Shown here: positions 61,787 to 64,000 of the stretch, one piece after another | Layout of the letters: every line of letters starts with the position of its first letter | Position numbering within the stretch: position 1 is the stretch's first letter | From: Leifsonia williamsii | Lineage (GTDB): Bacteria; Actinomycetota; Actinomycetes; Actinomycetales; Microbacteriaceae | Direction of reading: 5' to 3' | NCBI RefSeq assembly: GCF_030433685.1 | Contig: NZ_JAROCF010000001.1 | Location: 1-64,000 of the forward strand | Length of the DNA: 64,000 bases | Notes under the pieces: model-generated | Seen by the model: the letters and a program-made list of their open reading frames with translations, nothing else | Database searches by the model: none | Told to the model about the DNA's origin: nothing | Translations under genes and position numbers: made by a program

Positions 61787-62253
61787 GCGGACAAGTATGC
61801 CGCGACCGGGACCGCTCCCTCCGCCTTCAACCGCTTCATGACGAGCGTCGATGTGAGCCGCTGGACGCCGGGGAGCCGGCCCAGCGTGCCGTCGTAGAGC
61901 CGCTGGTACGCGGCGAGGTCGGGCGTGAGCACGCGGAGCATGTAGTCCGGGTCGCCGAAGAGGCGCTCGGCGGCGACGATCTCGGGGATGGCGACCACGG
62001 CCTCCTCGAACGCCTCGATCGTCTCCAGGTCGGTGCGGCCGATGGTCGCGAACACGACCGCCTCGAAGCCGAGGCCGACCGCCTCCGGCGACAGCACCGC
62101 GCGGTAGCCGACGATGGCGCCGTCGCGCTCGAGCTCGCGCACCCGGCGGTGGCAGGCGGAGAGGCTGAGGCCGATGCGCGCGGCGAGATCGGTGACCGTC
62201 AGCCGGCCGTCCGCCTGGAGTTGCGCAAGGATCTCCCGGTCGAGTGCATCCAC
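61783..62253 (-). CDS. Lrp/AsnC-family regulator
   Basis: This 156-residue regulator begins VDALDREILAQLQADGRLTV (GTG 62253), with the Lrp helix-turn-helix LAARIGLSLSACHRRVREL and a C-terminal RAM ligand domain (VFATIGRTDLETIEAFEEAV). It would sense an amino acid and regulate its coupled LysE gene and perhaps the divergent LysE at 62352. The longer frame upstream of the GTG is not family-like. An SD is not obvious; AAGAAT lies 7 bases before the start. Confidence 0.88.
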   Translation of the reverse strand: MDALDREILAQLQADGRLTVTDLAARIGLSLSACHRRVRELERDGAIVGYRAVLSPEAVGLGFEAVVFATIGRTDLETIEAFEEAVVAIPEIVAAERLFGDPDYMLRVLTPDLAAYQRLYDGTLGRLPGVQRLTSTLVMKRLKAEGAVPVAAYLSA

Positions 62254-62351
62254 GCGAGCGATTCTTCCACGTGTTCGGCCGGTCGGCGCAGAACTTCGGA
62301 GCACATTCGGCGCCGTTTCCCGTAGCTTCTTCGACGAAAGGAGGCCGCACC

Positions 62352-62978
62352 GTGGATCCCGCCCTCGTCGCCCAGTTCTGGACCATCGGCCTGCTGCTCG
62401 TGCTCACGCCCGGCGCCGACTGGGCGTACGCCATCGCGGCGGGCGTGCAGACCCGCAACGTGGCCCCCTCGATCCTCGGGATGCTCGCCGGATACACGCT
62501 CGTGGTCTCGGCCGTCGCACTCGGCGCCGGCGCTCTGGTGACGCGCATCCCGGGTGCGCTGATGGCGCTGACCGTGATCGGCGGCGCCTACCTCATCTGG
62601 CTCGGCATCCGCACCCTGACCAGCCCGGCCGGGCCGATCACCGCGGGCGACGCGACGATCGACGGCGTGCCACTGAAGCGCTTCCTCCGCGGCGCGGGGG
62701 TGAGCGGGATCAACCCGAAGGGGCTCCTGCTGCTGCTCGCGCTCCTCCCCCAGTTCACGACCCCGCACGCGCTGCCGCCGACGCTGCAGATGTTCGGCCT
62801 GGGCGCCATCCACCTGATCAACTGCGCGGTCGTGTACTCGATCGTGGCGGTGCTCGCCAAGCGCCTCCTGCGCTCCCGGCCCCGCGCCGCCTTCTACGTG
62901 ACGAAGGCGGCGGGTGTCGCGATGGTCGGGATCGGGCTGGCGCTGCTCGCGGAGCGGGTGGCGGAGGCGGTGGGGTGA
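62352..62978 (+). CDS. LysE-family exporter (divergent)
   Basis: This 208-residue RhtB/LysE-type exporter starts at GTG 62352 with a full SD, AAAGGAGG (62337-62344). Family pattern: LLLVLTPGADWAYAIAAGVQ at the start and GINPKGLLLLLALLPQF in the middle, with six helices. It is divergent from the Lrp gene, with 98 bases between starts, and would be a natural Lrp target. It differs from the exporter at 61154, so the two may export different amino acids. Confidence 0.86.
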   Translation: MDPALVAQFWTIGLLLVLTPGADWAYAIAAGVQTRNVAPSILGMLAGYTLVVSAVALGAGALVTRIPGALMALTVIGGAYLIWLGIRTLTSPAGPITAGDATIDGVPLKRFLRGAGVSGINPKGLLLLLALLPQFTTPHALPPTLQMFGLGAIHLINCAVVYSIVAVLAKRLLRSRPRAAFYVTKAAGVAMVGIGLALLAERVAEAVG

Positions 62979-62991
62979 CGGCTTACATTAT

Positions 62992-63020
62992 TTGATACGT
63001 GTAATTTCACACGTTACACT
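62992..63020 (+). promoter_or_regulatory. Strong promoter with inverted repeat in the spacer
   Basis: TTGATA (62992-62997), a 17-base spacer and TACACT (63015-63020) form the best sigma-70-type promoter in the window. The spacer contains ACGTGT (62997-63002), AATTTC, ACACGT (63009-63014), a perfect 6-bp inverted repeat, so a regulator could bind between the boxes. It drives the lipoprotein gene at 63066. Confidence 0.75.
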
Positions 63021-63065
63021 CGCGATGCTCGTCGAGACAGGCGAGAACACCACAGGAGGTGCATC

Positions 63066-63491
63066 GTGGGCCGGAAATCACAACCATCGGGTTGGTCGGC
63101 AGTCCTGGCAGCAGCAGTTCTACTGGCATCAGGGGCGGTCGCTGGTTGCTCGCAGCAGTATTCGTCTCCGATCGGGCAGTGCTCGCCCAACTACACCCTT
63201 ACCAATCCCCACGGACGATTCGCCATCCAACAGGCGGGAAGGAATCAGTCGGTACAGTGGGGCGTCTATCCGAGCGCCGACATCCAGGCGCGCGCCCGAC
63301 GTTACAAGCTCGACGTCTACGTCGGGTCCCGCCGTGTCGACTCGAAGACCCAGGCCTATGCCCCGCACGGTTCGATCTCCCAACGAGATGTCAGCGGCAA
63401 GAACGGGCAGATCGTGAAGATCAGCGGAACCGTCAGCGACGCAGCGAGCAATATTCTCTACCTGACCGTGCAATGCCACCTTGCCCGCTAG
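63066..63491 (+). CDS. Secreted lipoprotein of unknown function
   Basis: This 141-residue protein starts at GTG 63066 with SD AGGAGG. A signal peptide (WSAVLAAAVLLASGA) ends in lipobox AVAGC with Cys28. The mature part has CSPNYTL, a Tyr/Ser-rich stretch and a paired cysteine near the end (VQCHLAR), so a disulfide with Cys39 is possible. No family is recognised. GC content is lower than elsewhere, and the promoter is strong. It precedes an unknown cytoplasmic gene by 16 bases. Confidence 0.65.
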   Translation: MGRKSQPSGWSAVLAAAVLLASGAVAGCSQQYSSPIGQCSPNYTLTNPHGRFAIQQAGRNQSVQWGVYPSADIQARARRYKLDVYVGSRRVDSKTQAYAPHGSISQRDVSGKNGQIVKISGTVSDAASNILYLTVQCHLAR

Positions 63492-63507
63492 CCGATAGGA
63501 CGTAGTC

Positions 63508-63939
63508 ATGGTTGATGGCTTCACCGCAGCGGAACTGGTCGAAATCAGATCTCTGGTCCTCGCGGATGTTGCGACCTCGGGAGTCGCTCTTGGCGAATTC
63601 ACCCTGTTCGACGGGCGAAGCAGCGCGGGCACCTCCCCGGATGCTTACCGCGTGATCGAGGGGGACATCGGCCCTACGGATGATCTTTTCGCACAGGTGG
63701 ACGGGCACTGGATGCGGATTGCCGCCGACACGGTTCCCGATGCGGCCTCGATGGTCCTCGCGCAGCTGCAGGACGACATCATCGACGCGCTCGGCCGCGG
63801 TTGGCCGGAGATCGTCGATGCGAACAACCGCTTCGAGGGAGTCGCTGTGGCCAGAGGCGAATCTGCCGGCGAGCCCGCGGGCTGGTATGTGAACACCCGG
63901 CGGCTGTGCGCGATCGGTCGACTCGCTCGTCACCAGTGA
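63508..63939 (+). CDS. Hypothetical protein
   Basis: This 143-residue protein begins with ATG 63508 after SD AGGA. It is acidic and soluble, with VDGFTAAELVEIRSLVLADV at the N-terminus and a central GDIGPTDDLFAQVDGHWMRI. No transmembrane helix or signal peptide is seen and no family is recognised. It follows the lipoprotein gene with 16 bases between, so they are probably one transcript. The low-GC pair may have been acquired recently. The remaining 61 bases of the window hold nothing recognisable. Confidence 0.6.
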   Translation: MVDGFTAAELVEIRSLVLADVATSGVALGEFTLFDGRSSAGTSPDAYRVIEGDIGPTDDLFAQVDGHWMRIAADTVPDAASMVLAQLQDDIIDALGRGWPEIVDANNRFEGVAVARGESAGEPAGWYVNTRRLCAIGRLARHQ

Positions 63940-64000
63940 CCCTCATCACTTCGACCGGCCGGCCGCCCGCAACGGCTGCCAGCGCAGCCTCGGTATTGCT

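Overview
The window is very GC-rich, densely packed actinobacterial DNA. Start codons are often GTG, and many neighbouring genes overlap by ATGA or GTGA. The gene set fits a soil- or plant-associated member of the Microbacteriaceae (Leifsonia-like); that placement is an inference from gene content, not a measured one. Markers include HelR with a rifamycin-associated element, an ECF42 sigma factor with a DGPF protein, a sortase-E type LAxTG surface protein, sugar ABC transporters without their own ATPase, and Kdp. No phage, transposon, CRISPR array or rRNA is visible, and no gene-free stretch exceeds 300 bp.

Layout. 1-90: 3' end of tRNA-Phe and a terminator. 124-7930: minus-strand nucleoside/ribose operon (ribokinase, LacI regulator, Rbs/Rha-type ABC ATPase, two permeases, binding lipoprotein, an unlisted 33-residue membrane peptide, nucleoside hydrolase) with a palindromic operator ahead of it. 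8.0-14.5 kb: 2OG-Fe(II) oxygenase, divergent arginase-fold protein with altered metal ligands, helR behind a candidate rifamycin-associated element, a TetR/SRPBCC divergent pair sharing an operator, and a metallo-beta-lactamase-fold hydrolase. 14.5-23.1 kb: LacI-controlled galactoside operon with two GH42 beta-galactosidases around a binding protein and two permeases. 23.1-25.2 kb: small membrane or unknown proteins and an ASCH protein. 25.3-29.2 kb: ferric-reductase-like flavocytochrome, FMN-binding lipid-side partner and a two-component system whose regulator gene looks leaderless. 29.1-33.2 kb: P1B ATPase, small protein, ECF42 sigma factor with DGPF protein. 33.2-41.3 kb: a 1934-residue repeat-rich wall-anchored protein behind a LuxR regulator and an S-component-like membrane protein. 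41.5-46.2 kb: HtrA protease, alpha/beta hydrolase, arcD-arcA. 46.2-54.3 kb: complete kdpFABCDE preceded by an extra 27-residue membrane peptide. 55.5-61.1 kb: jetA-jetB-jetC (Wadjet/MksFEB-type SMC complex) with no jetD nuclease beside it. 61.1-63.9 kb: Lrp regulator between two LysE exporters, then a lipoprotein and an unknown protein of lower GC behind a strong promoter carrying an inverted repeat.

How the parts work together. The first operon would import nucleosides or ribose, split nucleosides and phosphorylate ribose. The second would import beta-galactosides with an ATPase encoded elsewhere (MsiK-type), and hydrolyse them. Kdp gives high-affinity potassium uptake under KdpDE control. 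ArcD/ArcA would deiminate arginine to citrulline without the usual ArcB/ArcC. The most notable items are the JetD-less SMC locus, helR with its element, the micropeptides next to transporters (1189-1290 and 46377-46460), and the arginase-like protein with unusual ligands.
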